Source of the DNA: Ferrimonas pelagia
GTDB taxonomy: Bacteria > Pseudomonadota > Gammaproteobacteria > Enterobacterales > Shewanellaceae
Direction: 5' to 3'
Length of the DNA stretch: 64,000 nucleotides
Assembly: GCF_039543565.1 (NCBI RefSeq)
Contig: NZ_BAABJZ010000100.1
Span: forward strand, 1-64,000
Part shown: positions 44,603 through 54,269 of the stretch, one piece after another
How the letters are laid out: every line of letters begins with the position of its first letter
How positions within the stretch are numbered: position 1 is the first letter of the stretch
Notes under the pieces: generated by a model
Databases searched by the model: none
What the model saw: only the letters and a program-made list of their open reading frames with translations
What the model was told of the DNA's origin: nothing
Position numbers and translations under genes: made by a program

Positions 44603-44954
44603 TGACCCCCGCTCAGTCGCCTCCTAACAGCCGTACCTCAATGAGCCGCCATAAAGCCAAAAGCCGCTCCCCCGTATGCCTCGCCATCCAGCCGCCTGTC
44701 GTTCTGTCCTATCGTTGGTCTCAGCCAGCGCTGAGCTCACGACCATCTTCATCACTCTCCTCATCACTGCCCTCACCATTGCCCTGTCGTTTTGACCCTA
44801 CCCACTTCTGGGTTGGCTTAGGGCTTCTACGTCGCCGGCCGTGACCCACAACTTAAAGCCACGTAAACCTTTGCCAAGTTAACTGCCTGTCCGCTTGGGT
44901 AATGGTAACGTCGGCAGCCACATGCCCTATTCAACAATGGAAGAGTGAAAGACC
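44603..44954. other. Intergenic region before second sulfatase
   Basis: About 350 bases with pyrimidine-rich stretches and no supported gene. No clear promoter was found. Confidence 0.4.
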
Positions 44955-46283
44955 ATGCTGCCATCACCAAAGCGCGCCCTGCCCTGGGCCATCGCCACCA
45001 CCTTGCTGGGTACCAGCGCCATGGCTCAGGCCGAAGAGCGCGATCACCTCAACTTTGTCTGGATCGTGGCGGACGATCTGGGCTACGGCGACACCGGTTT
45101 CAATGGCTCGACCGAGATCCTCACCCCCTATATGGATCAGATCGCCGAGGCCGGCGTGGTGATGTCCACCGCTTATGTTTCCGCGCCGGTTTGCGGCCCA
45201 TCCCGTGCCGGTTTCCACACCGGCCGTTACCAGCACCGCTTTGGCTATGAAGGCAATGGTGGACGTAAGTGTCAGGACTGTGGCACCGCAACCAACGAAT
45301 TGATGATCCAGGAATACCTGCAAACCCAAGGCTATTACACCGGTCTGGTCGGCAAATTCCACGACGGCAAAGACGAGGAATTTCAGCCCTACAATCGCGG
45401 CTTCGACGAATACTTCGGCTTCAACAACGGCGCCCTGGGCTACTGGGTTGAAGACAACGAAAATGGCATGCTGCGCCGCAATGCCACGCCCGTCGAGCGG
45501 GAAGAGGAATACCTGACCGACGCCTTTGGCCGGGAGTCTGTCGACTTCATTCGCCGCAACGCCGACAAGCCCTTCTTCCTCGAAGTGGCCTTCAACGCCC
45601 CCCATGCTCCGATGCAGGCTCCGGATGAAGATATGGCCCGATTCGAACACCTAGGCCAACGCCAAACATTGGCGGCGATGATCAGCAACATGGATAACAA
45701 CATCGGTCAGATCCTCAAAGAGCTGGAGACCCAAGGCGTTGCCCATAACACCATGATCGTGCTGTTCGCAGACAATGGCGGCAAATGGGAGCACGGCGGC
45801 AGCAACGGCCCGCTGCGCGGTGAAAAAGCCGGTGCCTTTGAGGGCGCGATCCGCATCCCCTTCGCCGCCAAGCTGCCGGAGATGATCCCGACGGGCACCC
45901 GCTCCGACACCATGATCAGCATGCTGGATCTGTTCCCGACCACGGTCAAACTGGCCGGTGGCGAGATCGATCCAAACTGGGAACTGGACGGCAAGGACAT
46001 TCTGCCGGTGCTCTCCGGACAGACCTCCGAGTCACCGCACCAGCGCCTGTTCTGGCGCTACACCGACAGCTGGGCCATCCGTGACGGCGACTGGAAGCTG
46101 GTACAGAACAAGAAAGAGGATCCCGGCCTTTTCAACCTGGTCGAGGACATCGGCGAGCAAAACAATCTGCTGCGCACCATGCCAGAGAAGGCCGAAGAGC
46201 TGCGCCAAACCTGGCTTGAGATGAGCACCGAGCTTGGCCCCGCCGGCTGGGGTCGATTCAAAGGTCGGATCGACCGAGATTAA
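44955..46283 (+). CDS. Secreted formylglycine-dependent sulfatase
   Basis: A 442-residue arylsulfatase-family enzyme with a signal peptide (cleavage near AMAQA). It has metal-binding VADDLGYGD, activation motif CGPSRAGFHTG (Cys to become formylglycine) and the later LFADNGGKW. It resembles the sulfatase at 9743 in order and length but differs in most residues, so it is a paralog with possibly different specificity. It needs a formylglycine-generating enzyme, absent here. A strong intrinsic terminator follows. Confidence 0.9.
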   Translation: MLPSPKRALPWAIATTLLGTSAMAQAEERDHLNFVWIVADDLGYGDTGFNGSTEILTPYMDQIAEAGVVMSTAYVSAPVCGPSRAGFHTGRYQHRFGYEGNGGRKCQDCGTATNELMIQEYLQTQGYYTGLVGKFHDGKDEEFQPYNRGFDEYFGFNNGALGYWVEDNENGMLRRNATPVEREEEYLTDAFGRESVDFIRRNADKPFFLEVAFNAPHAPMQAPDEDMARFEHLGQRQTLAAMISNMDNNIGQILKELETQGVAHNTMIVLFADNGGKWEHGGSNGPLRGEKAGAFEGAIRIPFAAKLPEMIPTGTRSDTMISMLDLFPTTVKLAGGEIDPNWELDGKDILPVLSGQTSESPHQRLFWRYTDSWAIRDGDWKLVQNKKEDPGLFNLVEDIGEQNNLLRTMPEKAEELRQTWLEMSTELGPAGWGRFKGRIDRD

Positions 46284-46300
46284 TCTCTTCTCTCGAGACA

Positions 46301-46325
46301 ACGGCGCCGATGGCGCCGTTTTTTG
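46301..46325 (+). terminator. Intrinsic terminator of second sulfatase
   Basis: ACGGCGCC (46301-46308) pairs with GGCGCCGT (46312-46319), 3-base loop, followed by a T run. Confidence 0.88.
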
Positions 46326-46514
46326 TGGCTGGCATTTAAGTTCGGCACACTGGATCTGAGAGCAAACAGAGTGTCACGCTTTGCCCGCGTTGACGCACGT
46401 GTCGCGGCTCACCTCACAAAAATTGCACAGTTCACCAACCTGACCAAGGATCAAACACTCCGTCTGATATAGTGCTTAAATTCCAACATATCAGTGATTT
46501 ACGATATAAAGAAG

Positions 46515-46838
46515 ATGAAAACAAAGGGCGTCACTCATTGTTGTTTGGTCTTGCTTGCTGCAGCGCTCATAACAGGCTGCAACGTTAAAAAGGAATGGTT
46601 GCTGTTTGATGTAAATCAAACCGATGGCAAAGTCGAGATCGCTTATACCTTGGGTGTCTTGGAAGTCCCTCTGATCGAAGAGGGACAGGATCACGCTCTT
46701 GCAGCTCAACAGTGCTTGGACTGGGGCTATCAAACGGCAGAGCCGTTTAAGATCACCGAACGCCGCTGCCAACGTTTCAGCTCTGACGGCAGCTGTTCAA
46801 CACAGTTAATTATTCGCCGCTATCAATGCCACAAATAG
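46515..46838 (+). CDS. YecR-like lipoprotein
   Basis: A 107-residue lipoprotein starting MKTKGVTHCC with a lipobox (LITGC). The mature part ends with CSTQLIIRRYQC and contains CLDWGYQTAEPF, the pattern of the YecR family. It likely anchors in a membrane. Function unknown. It is convergent with the AraC-family gene. Confidence 0.7.
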   Translation: MKTKGVTHCCLVLLAAALITGCNVKKEWLLFDVNQTDGKVEIAYTLGVLEVPLIEEGQDHALAAQQCLDWGYQTAEPFKITERRCQRFSSDGSCSTQLIIRRYQCHK

Positions 46839-46880
46839 TGCCCATCAAAACCTAGATCGCTTATCGCTTAACCAGGCTGG

Positions 46881-47786
46881 CTATTGACGCTGTTTCGGTG
46901 CCCCGCTGATCCGCTCTTGCCGAAAAGCCTTCGGGGATAGCCGCTCCATCCGGCGAAAGAATTTAACGAAGTTCGTGGGTTCGCTGAATCCCAACTGGTA
47001 GGCGATCTGAGACACTGAAAGTACCTGTTGAGATAGCAGGCGCTTGGCTTCCAATGCAACACGTCGATCTATGGTTTGTTTGGCAGAAAGGCCGGTTAAG
47101 CTGCGACACAAACGATTTAACGTGCTGGCTGAACAGGCCAATTGAGCAGCATAAAAAACAACACTACGCCGTTGCGCAAAGTTCGCTTCCAGCAAACGAC
47201 CGAACTGATGGTAAACACGCTGTTGCGGCTCATGTGGGTTCAATATCTCAGCACGATAGACGTGGGCAAGCTTGGCCAAAACCGCCAGTACAGTGCTGCG
47301 CTGAAACAGGAGCGACAACGGCTCGGCAGGTGCTTGGATCTGTTCGCGTCGAAGTAAACGAAGCTGACGGGCCAATGTGTACCACTGCTGACGCTCAAGC
47401 TTGTGGTGGGTTGGCCACCGATCCAGCGCGATCTGCTCAAGCTCATCCTCATCGCATTGAACCAAAGGCATCGCCTGTGGGCTGATAAAAAGCAACTCGG
47501 CCTGCATGCCTGGGTTAGGGCTCCAGTGTTGACTTTGCCCCGGTTTCACCCACACGGCATCTCCGACCTCTAAGTGATGACATTGAAAATCGATACTGTG
47601 GCTTCCTTGCCCGCCGGTAATGAGCATCAAGATATAAAACTGCGGCCTTTCACCGGTTTGATACTCAACCTTACTCTCGACTTGATGTAGTTGCTGCCAA
47701 GTCGTTACCTCAACCCCGAGCGACTCAAATTGACGCCCATTAAACGCCACAGGACGGATGACAGGGGTTTGTGAGCGAACTGGCAT
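46881..47786 (-). CDS. AraC-family transcriptional regulator
   Basis: A 301-residue regulator with an N-terminal cupin-like sensing domain (about 1-170; HSIDFQCHHLEVGDAVWVKPGQ) and a C-terminal double helix-turn-helix with VSQIAYQLGFSEPTNFVKFFRR, the AraC signature. The inducer is unknown. It is divergent from the secreted SnoaL-like gene, whose promoter region it probably controls. Confidence 0.88.
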   Translation of the reverse strand: MPVRSQTPVIRPVAFNGRQFESLGVEVTTWQQLHQVESKVEYQTGERPQFYILMLITGGQGSHSIDFQCHHLEVGDAVWVKPGQSQHWSPNPGMQAELLFISPQAMPLVQCDEDELEQIALDRWPTHHKLERQQWYTLARQLRLLRREQIQAPAEPLSLLFQRSTVLAVLAKLAHVYRAEILNPHEPQQRVYHQFGRLLEANFAQRRSVVFYAAQLACSASTLNRLCRSLTGLSAKQTIDRRVALEAKRLLSQQVLSVSQIAYQLGFSEPTNFVKFFRRMERLSPKAFRQERISGAPKQRQ

Positions 47787-47932
47787 ATTTATCCCTATGC
47801 TCCATTTTGACCATTTAAGGAGTCTACTTGACCTCGTTCGTCGTAGCGAATAACTAAATAATTATTAGCACAATAGAGGGACTAGACCGGATCGCCGGCT
47901 CTCTAAAAACGACTTTAAAGAGGAAAGATCGG

Positions 47933-48388
47933 ATGCTGAAATGGGCCAAAATGACTTGCCTGCTCTCCCTGTTCTGTGCCGCTGCAAACGCGAACCCCAC
48001 CGTTGAACGGGAGGTACAATCAATACTCGATAAGTACACCGCCAGTGTGAAGACACTGGACATGACGCTGGCGCAAAGCATTTGGAGTCAATCCCAAGCC
48101 GTCAGCATGATCACGCCACGAGCCCACCAATCCGGCTGGGAAGCGGTCAGCGGAGGATTTTATCAAGGCGCGATGGCATCGTTTTCAGATCGAACATTGG
48201 TACTCCGGGACATCGCGATCCACCCACTTGGTGCCGACTCAGCCTGGGCGGAATTTGATTGGAGGTTTACCGCCACGACCTCAACAGGGAAACAAATTGT
48301 CCACGACGGGCGAGAGTCACAGTTGCTGCACAAAGAGGCCGACGGCTGGAAGATTGTCCATGTGCATTATTCCCGCTTACCGGAGTAA
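47933..48388 (+). CDS. Secreted SnoaL/DUF4440-like protein
   Basis: A 151-residue protein with a signal peptide (MLKWAKMTCLLSLFCAAANA) and an NTF2-like domain (GWEAVSGGFYQGAM, WAEFDWRFTAT, WKIVHVHYSRLP). It is likely periplasmic. Enzymatic role unknown. It is transcribed away from the AraC regulator across a 146-base gap. Confidence 0.8.
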   Translation: MLKWAKMTCLLSLFCAAANANPTVEREVQSILDKYTASVKTLDMTLAQSIWSQSQAVSMITPRAHQSGWEAVSGGFYQGAMASFSDRTLVLRDIAIHPLGADSAWAEFDWRFTATTSTGKQIVHDGRESQLLHKEADGWKIVHVHYSRLPE

Positions 48389-48747
48389 CGCGTCTCCTGC
48401 ACTGAGTTTGATCTTGTGGCCGCATGTCACACGGGCAATTTCAACCACAGAGCCGATGCTTAACGAATCGACAGATAGGGCGTTCGCACTGCTTTTCATT
48501 TTCCATTTCGCATGCCGCATCAGCACCCCTAGGGCACAGGTGAAAAGCCGCGACAGGATGAACTCGCTCGATGCCATATGGGGCACAACTCCTGCATAAA
48601 CTAGGTATTGTGCCCCTGACGTTTTGCTGACGCCCAGCAAAGCAATCATGGTTGCTGACAGCGAGCTCATCTTGAACCAATACGGGGATTACGCTCAGCG
48701 ATATGCACCGCCGAGCGACTTCTTGTTGGACTCAGCGTCGGGCGAAC
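48389..48747. other. Intergenic region, SnoaL-like / YdjM-like
   Basis: About 360 bases. Short frames on both strands (for example 48624-48824 plus, 48441-48680 minus) are cysteine- or serine-rich, without ribosome-binding sites or recognisable domains. It may hold gene remnants, but I cannot identify one. Confidence 0.35.
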
Positions 48748-49776
48748 TCAATCATGCCAGGTACACAATTGGCAGGTTTCAAGCCAGGGGCCAATGCTCT
48801 GATCACCCAGCAATCGAGTCTTGATCTGGCTCAGATCGACATCTATCGAGTCGTTTTGTCGCAGTATCGGCTCGATCATCTGCCACTGCCCATCGCCTGC
48901 CTGGATGGCAAATTCGTACTGGAAATAGGTGTGGCCAAACGCGCCTAAGCGCAGATCGGACACGATCAACTGATCTTGCTCGACACGGTAACTGACGAAG
49001 TCATTGGCAAAGGTGCGCAGCTGTTCGAGTTGCCACGGCGTTTCGGCGAGCGGCCAGTGGCCTAGGGGCTGGCGGACAAAACGCACCTGTTGATCGCGGT
49101 CCAGCACTGAGGCCACCCCTTCCCAATAGTGCGCGTCATCGAGCACCACCACGCGCCAAAGCAACGTATTAAAGGCGGTCGGGGTCAGAAAAATCGACGC
49201 CTGCGGCAAGCCGAGGGCGGCCAGGCTGTCTTGGGCACGGCGCTCAATGAGCTGCTTGGCGGTCAGGCCCCAGCCCAGATACAGCGAGGAGAGGAGCAGG
49301 CCATAGACACACCATCGGCTGGCGCGCTGAGGGCGAACCCGGCCTGCGACTAACGCCAGCAGCAGTGGCACCGTGTACAGCGGATCGATAATGAACACGC
49401 TGGAGGCGGAGAAATAACCGGAGATGGGCCAAAGTAGCTGGGTGCCGTAGCTGGTGAAGTAATCCAGTAGCGGGTGCGTGATCAACGCCAGGGCGATCAG
49501 CGTCCAGAGCCGAGCAAACGACCAGTCGGCGATCGGTCTAAACCGGTCGATCAGCCAAGCCAGCATCAAGGAAAACGGCAGCAAAATCAGCAAGGAGTGG
49601 CTAAATCCCCGGTGTTTCACCACATTGGCGACATCGTCGCTGTAGCTGATCAATACGTCCAGATCCGGCAGCGTGCCGAGTAAGGCGCCGGCCAGCAACA
49701 CTTTGCCATTGCAGCGTTTGCCGGCCACGGCCCCGGCCACGGTGGCGCCGAGCGCCGCTTGGGTAATGGAGTCCAC
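48748..49776 (-). CDS. YdjM-like membrane-bound hydrolase
   Basis: A 342-residue inner-membrane protein of the DUF457/YdjM family. It has HRGFSHSLLILLPF and THPLLDYFTSYGT, the His/Asp metal-binding motifs, with about six hydrophobic helices and a C-terminal soluble domain (about 190-342). Members are annotated as metal-dependent hydrolases. A LexA box was not seen. Substrate unknown. Confidence 0.82.
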   Translation of the reverse strand: MDSITQAALGATVAGAVAGKRCNGKVLLAGALLGTLPDLDVLISYSDDVANVVKHRGFSHSLLILLPFSLMLAWLIDRFRPIADWSFARLWTLIALALITHPLLDYFTSYGTQLLWPISGYFSASSVFIIDPLYTVPLLLALVAGRVRPQRASRWCVYGLLLSSLYLGWGLTAKQLIERRAQDSLAALGLPQASIFLTPTAFNTLLWRVVVLDDAHYWEGVASVLDRDQQVRFVRQPLGHWPLAETPWQLEQLRTFANDFVSYRVEQDQLIVSDLRLGAFGHTYFQYEFAIQAGDGQWQMIEPILRQNDSIDVDLSQIKTRLLGDQSIGPWLETCQLCTWHD

Positions 49777-49896
49777 TAAGTTCCTCGTTGGTTATTAATC
49801 ATGCGCACAAGTGCGCTTTGTTTTGCACTCGGTCCTGTAACACGAAAGTGTCTGTTGCAGGCTTGTTCGTGCGGTTTTGTCCCGTGATGATCGCCA

Positions 49897-51173
49897 CTAC
49901 CGATTGTCGTGTTCCGGCTCTGCGGCAAATCGCAGCGTGATCTGATAGCGGCCTGGGTGTTGCTCAGTTGTCAGCGTCCATTGATATTGCTGTGCCAATC
50001 GCTCGACCAGCTTCAGTCCCAGGCCAAATCCGATGTTGTCCCGTTCGCCTGCGTGGCATTGGCTTGTGTCGTTGCTTATCACCACACGGGGACCCGTTTG
50101 AACGATACGGATCTCGCCGCCGCTGGCGTGTTGAAATGCATTGGCGATCAAGTTGGCCAGTGCAATGCGGCAGGGGTTTTGGGGTAGGGGCCACTGGCCC
50201 GGCTCGGTCTGCTGTGATAGCGAGACCGCTTTGTTGGCCCTTTGCGGCTGCAGCTCGGATACCAGGTTGGTAATGATGCAGGCTAAGTCGACAGGCTCTG
50301 CCGGCTGCGGTTCAGCTTCATCGCGGCTGAGCCAGAGCAGGGTTTCCACCAGGCGGATCATCTCTTCGCTGGCTTCATCGATGCGGCCCAGAACGCGGCC
50401 GGGGTGATCGGCATGCTCACCCTGCAGGCGCTTGAGCAGTTCGGTATTACTGCGGATCACCGCCAACGGCGAGCGCAACTCGTGGCTGGCAAATTGGAGA
50501 AACTCCTGCTCCATGCGCAAACTGGCCGTTTGGCGTCGACGCTGCGCTGCAAGATCTCGGCGATCTCGGCAAATTCATGAAAGCGAAAATGTTGCGGCTT
50601 AACCGTCGCTGATGAAACGGTGCCGGACAACGCTTGGGCCCAGGCTTTGAGCGACTCCAGTGGTTGCACCAATGCCTTGATCACGAACAGCAGTAAAGCG
50701 GTGAAAATTGCCGCGAACAGGATGCTGAGCCACAACGCTCGGTAGTAGATCTGCACCTCAAAGCGGCCCAGTTGCACGCCGGTGGCCTGCCAGTCGACGG
50801 CTTTGCCGACATACACCGCGTGACCTGCTTGGTTTTCAGTGCGCAGCACGTAGTAGAGGATCTCCGGTGAGATCAGCCAGGGTCGATCGCTGGCCCGTTT
50901 ATGCAGAGTGTTTAACTGCGCCGGTGACTGTTCAAAGTGCCGGCGAAACTCCTGGGGAAAGGCGTGCCAGTCCCGATGCAGCACCAAGCCCATGGCCCGC
51001 ATGTCGCCGCTGCGATCGGCCCGAGCGGCGTCTTCCAGCACGCCGTAGATCACCGTATTGGTGCCGTCTTTGTAGTAGTCAAACATCAACACGAAGAACA
51101 CCCTTGCCATCAGGGCCGTGGCGAGCAGTCCGGTGACGATAAACACCGCTTTGATGCTGGTCCGAGTCTTCAC
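49897..51173 (-). pseudogene. Sensor histidine kinase, frameshifted
   Basis: The N-terminal frame (51173 down to 50457) gives two membrane segments, a periplasmic domain and HAMP (KALVQPLESLKAWAQALSG). It then runs into nonsense at VDAKRPVCAW. The C-terminal frame continues with MEQEFLQFASHELRSPLAVIRS (phospho-acceptor His) and an ATPase (GFGLGLKLVERLAQQ) to 49897. Restoring one G at 50532-50533 rejoins the two with VDAQTASLRMEQEFL. The gene follows the response regulator with ATGA overlap. It is either a real loss of function or a sequence error. Confidence 0.75.
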
Positions 51174-51838
51174 TCTGGTGCCTTGATGGCGTAGCCATGG
51201 GACTTAATGGTGCGCAGCAAGGGTACCTCTTCGGGCCGGTCAATTGCTTTACGCAACTTATGAATATGCACCTTGAGGCTGTTGTTGTCGTCACCTTCGG
51301 CGCCCCAGATAGCGTCGATCAAGGCCGCTTTACTCACCGGGGCGGGCGCGGCGCGCAGTAGCTGCTCCAACAGCGCCAAACCGGTGGGGGAAAGCGCCAG
51401 TTCGCGCTGACCGCGCCTGGCTTGATGCAGGTTGAGATCCAGGCTGAGATCCGCCACCTGCAGCCGCCGGGCCTGAGGGCTTAAGCGGCCACTGAGCGCT
51501 TTGACTCGGGCGATCAACTCTGCCATGGCGAAGGGTTTGATCAGGTAATCATCCCCGCCAGCATCGAATCCGGCCAACTTATCCTCCAGCGTGTCCTTGG
51601 CGGTCAGAAACAGGATGGGGATGCGCTCGCCGGCGACTCGCAGTCGCTGACATACCGTCACGCCGTCGAGGCGGGGAAGATTAATGTCGAGGATCACCAT
51701 CTGATAGGGGTGTTGGCACAGCAACTCCAGTGCCATCACACCGTTATCGGCGTAGTCGCAGGGGATCCCTTCTAACGCCAAGTAATCGACAATGGCATCG
51801 GCCAGGTTGCGTTCATCTTCCACCAGTAAAACGCTCAC
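51170..51838 (-). CDS. OmpR-family response regulator
   Basis: A 222-residue response regulator starting at GTG 51838 (MSVLLVEDERNLADAIV) with GAGGAG upstream. The receiver has Asp 51 (MVILDINLPRLDG) and KPF near 101; the winged-helix DNA-binding domain ends with LRTIKSHGYAIKAPE. It overlaps the kinase gene by four bases. The divergent secreted protein at 52231 is a possible target. Confidence 0.88.
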   Translation of the reverse strand: MSVLLVEDERNLADAIVDYLALEGIPCDYADNGVMALELLCQHPYQMVILDINLPRLDGVTVCQRLRVAGERIPILFLTAKDTLEDKLAGFDAGGDDYLIKPFAMAELIARVKALSGRLSPQARRLQVADLSLDLNLHQARRGQRELALSPTGLALLEQLLRAAPAPVSKAALIDAIWGAEGDDNNSLKVHIHKLRKAIDRPEEVPLLRTIKSHGYAIKAPE

Positions 51839-52230
51839 TGTGACTCCTCGGGTTGTTTGCACAGCGCAGTTTGCGCAAAGCGATCGGTACGGCGCGATCG
51901 ACGTGTTGTCACCCACATAGGGGATCCATTTCTGGCAGAGTTTGCATGAGCCTCAGCCGAAAGGCAATGGAGCGAAAGTGTGGCAAACGTGTCGCGATAA
52001 CTCAACAAGTTGCCTTAACCGGACGTTAACCGACAATCTGTTATCCTTGCCGCACTGTCTGTTCTTTGCTGCGAAGGGTTCGATGAAACGACGCCAAGGA
52101 GATGGCTGACTGTTGTCTGCGCTGCTCTTTATTCTCAGTGGCGGCTGCAATCATTTTTGATCTCGAACTTGACTGGATGGTGAATGTTTTATCTTCCGTG
52201 TTTCGCTTTTAATGATCTATGAGGTGATTT
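51839..52230. other. Divergent intergenic region with tiny interrupted frame
   Basis: ATG 52083 with GAAGGG five bases upstream opens a short frame (MKRRQGDG) that hits TGA at 52107 and, in the same frame, continues LLSALLFILSGGCNHF to the TGA at 52158. This looks like a tiny lipoprotein-type peptide broken by one stop. Nothing else is visible. Confidence 0.35.
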
Positions 52231-52647
52231 ATGAAAAAAGTGCTCATTCCCCTGCTGCTGTTGCTACTGCCGTTGAGTGCACAAGCGCGTCTGAATGCCC
52301 AAACGGCAACAGAGGCGGTAAAAGGCCAGTGGCAATTGTTGTCTGTGCAGTTAGCGGGACAAGAACAAAACCGTTACCAAGGCGAGTTACCGCTCTGGTC
52401 TTTCGATGGTGAAAACTTTGTGGTCGAGGCCGACGAGTTAAACGGTAAGGTCGAAGGGCAGTATCGAATATTGCGCACCCCCTATCGTCTGCGCACCACC
52501 ATTATTTTGATCTCCGATCAGCTGCGGGTGACCTACCTGCCCTTTGGCAAGTTTGTATTCGACTCGCTGGAGGGCGACATTCTCACCTTCACCGATTGGG
52601 ATAGCGGCAGCCATTACCGTCTGCAGCGGTTGGCTGAGGCGGGCTAA
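52231..52647 (+). CDS. Secreted hypothetical protein
   Basis: A 138-residue protein with a clear signal peptide (MKKVLIPLLLLLLPLSAQA) and a mature beta-rich domain (WQLLSVQLAGQEQNRYQG, WSFDGENFVVEADELNG) reminiscent of small lipocalin-like proteins. No family is recognised. GAGGTG precedes the ATG. It is divergent from the two-component system and may be regulated by it. Confidence 0.75.
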   Translation: MKKVLIPLLLLLLPLSAQARLNAQTATEAVKGQWQLLSVQLAGQEQNRYQGELPLWSFDGENFVVEADELNGKVEGQYRILRTPYRLRTTIILISDQLRVTYLPFGKFVFDSLEGDILTFTDWDSGSHYRLQRLAEAG

Positions 52648-53066
52648 CTATCAGCCCTTGCCTCTGCTGACTCCGTAACGGCACGAGGCAGAACACTCGA
52701 TATGCAAGCTAAGGCCGCCAAAGCGGGCGCCTGCAACCCAAGCAGACTTCTACCTTCAATCGTATGCTGAACATGTTTAGGTAGCCTCCTTATCCTCAAT
52801 GCTCTCTGATCCACACCGCTTGGTTTCAGCGAGCAGCCTAAGCGGCCTCTCGCGAATCCAGCGTTTGTTGCCGTTCACCCGCCGATCGCTCTGCCTTTTG
52901 CTCGCGTTGGAGATCTCGAACTTAGACGCTCGGTCTTCCTGACCGAGCGCCGACATGTTGCGCCGCAGCCTTTGGGCCGCAACAGCCGTGACAAAGCCTG
53001 CTTAGCGGCGTACTGGCCTCTCAGTTATCGCCTGCCGGTTTGGCGCGCAGCACCGCATGCGGTGCT
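52648..53066. other. Intergenic region before amrS end
   Basis: About 420 bases without a supported gene. It contains a 9-bp hairpin (CGCTCGGTC 52927-52935 with GACCGAGCG 52941-52949) and the 18-base palindrome at 53049-53066 that directly follows the radical SAM gene stop. Confidence 0.5.
53049..53066 (-). terminator. Perfect palindrome at radical SAM gene end
   Basis: AGCACCGCATGCGGTGCT is a perfect 18-base palindrome abutting the stop codon of the minus-strand radical SAM gene. It can form a short hairpin or be a protein-binding site; no T run is present. Confidence 0.4.
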
Positions 53067-54158
53067 TCACCCGATCCGTACCGGCACCCGTTGCCGTCCC
53101 CACTGGCCCGGCGTCGCCTCAAACCGGCCGGGGATCGCCTCCCCGCACTCAGTGCACACGCCCTGGTCCTGCGCATCTAGGCTCAACCCCCAACTGCCCA
53201 GTTCATACCAGTCCCGCTCGATCAGCAGCGCCCGGCAGCGCGGGCAGCGGGTGCTGCCACCATCACTGTCGTGCACATTGCCGGTGTAGACGTATTGCAG
53301 GCCGCAGGCGCGGGCAATTGCCCGGGCCCGGCTTAGGGTCGACGCCGGGGTCGGTCCCGGCTCCAGCATCTTAAAATCGGGATGATAGGCGGTGAAGTGC
53401 AGCGGCACCTGGCTACCGAGCTTGTCCTTAAGCCATTGACACATTCGGGTGAGCTCTGCGTCCGAATCATTGTGTCCGGGGATCAATAAGGTGGTGATCT
53501 CCAACCAGCAGTTGGTCTCTTCCTTTATATAGATTAGCGTATCCAGCACCGGGGCCAGATCGCCACCGCAGATCTTGTGATAAAAGTCCTGGGTGAACCC
53601 TTTGAGATCGACATTGACCGCGTCCATCGCAGCAAAGAAGCGCTGGCGCGGCTCAGGGTTGATGTAACCGGCGGTCACCGCCACCGTGTGGATCCCCCGC
53701 GCCCGACACGCCGCCGCCACATCCAACGCGTACTCGAAAAAAATGACCGGATCGTTGTAGGTAAAGGCAACGCTGCGACAACCACTGCGCTCGGCGGTGC
53801 GGGCCAGTGCCTCGGGCGAGGCAGCGCTGCCTAAGGTGTCCATCTCCCGTGACTTGCTGATATCCCAGTTCTGACAGAACTTGCAGGCCAGGTTGCAGCC
53901 TGCAGTGCCAAAGGAGAGCACCGGCGTGCCGGGCAGGAAATGATTGAGCGGTTTCTTTTCGATGGGATCGATGCAAAAGCCGGAGGAGCGACCATAACTG
54001 GTCATCACGATGGCGCCGCCCTGCGCCTGACGGACAAAGCAAACGCCCCGTTTGCCTTCACGCAGGCTGCACAGGCGCGGGCACAGGGTGCACTGAATAC
54101 GGCCGTCATCCAGCCGTTGCCAATAGTCGGTGGCGACCGTGTGCGGGGGCAGCGACAT
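53067..54158 (-). CDS. amrS: AmmeMemoRadiSam radical SAM enzyme
   Basis: A 363-residue radical SAM protein. The 4Fe-4S motif is CNLACKFC (Cys 88, 92, 95), preceded by a Cys-rich N-terminal segment (CTLCPRLCSL), and a C-terminal region with CPRCRALLIERD and CTECGEAIPGRF suggests extra metal binding. It matches the radical SAM member of the AmmeMemoRadiSam trio. The reaction is unknown. It is not an anaerobic sulfatase-maturating enzyme by motif layout. The other two trio genes are divergent across 111 bases. Confidence 0.85.
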   Translation of the reverse strand: MSLPPHTVATDYWQRLDDGRIQCTLCPRLCSLREGKRGVCFVRQAQGGAIVMTSYGRSSGFCIDPIEKKPLNHFLPGTPVLSFGTAGCNLACKFCQNWDISKSREMDTLGSAASPEALARTAERSGCRSVAFTYNDPVIFFEYALDVAAACRARGIHTVAVTAGYINPEPRQRFFAAMDAVNVDLKGFTQDFYHKICGGDLAPVLDTLIYIKEETNCWLEITTLLIPGHNDSDAELTRMCQWLKDKLGSQVPLHFTAYHPDFKMLEPGPTPASTLSRARAIARACGLQYVYTGNVHDSDGGSTRCPRCRALLIERDWYELGSWGLSLDAQDQGVCTECGEAIPGRFEATPGQWGRQRVPVRIG

Positions 54159-54269
54159 GCTCAGCTCCGGTTAGGCGGGTTCCTCCTATAATTGTAGTGA
54201 TGGCCAGCCACTCTATCCCCTTGTCCTGCACATTCGGTAGGCTCTGGCGCAGCACAAAAGGAAACACCG

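Noticed and set aside
48441..48680. Cys-rich minus-strand frame of 79 residues
   Set aside because: Competing overlapping frames, no start signal, no recognised family.
53067..54158. Radical SAM gene as anaerobic sulfatase-maturating enzyme
   Set aside because: Motif layout and neighbours are those of the AmmeMemoRadiSam enzyme; no SPASM-type C-terminal pattern.
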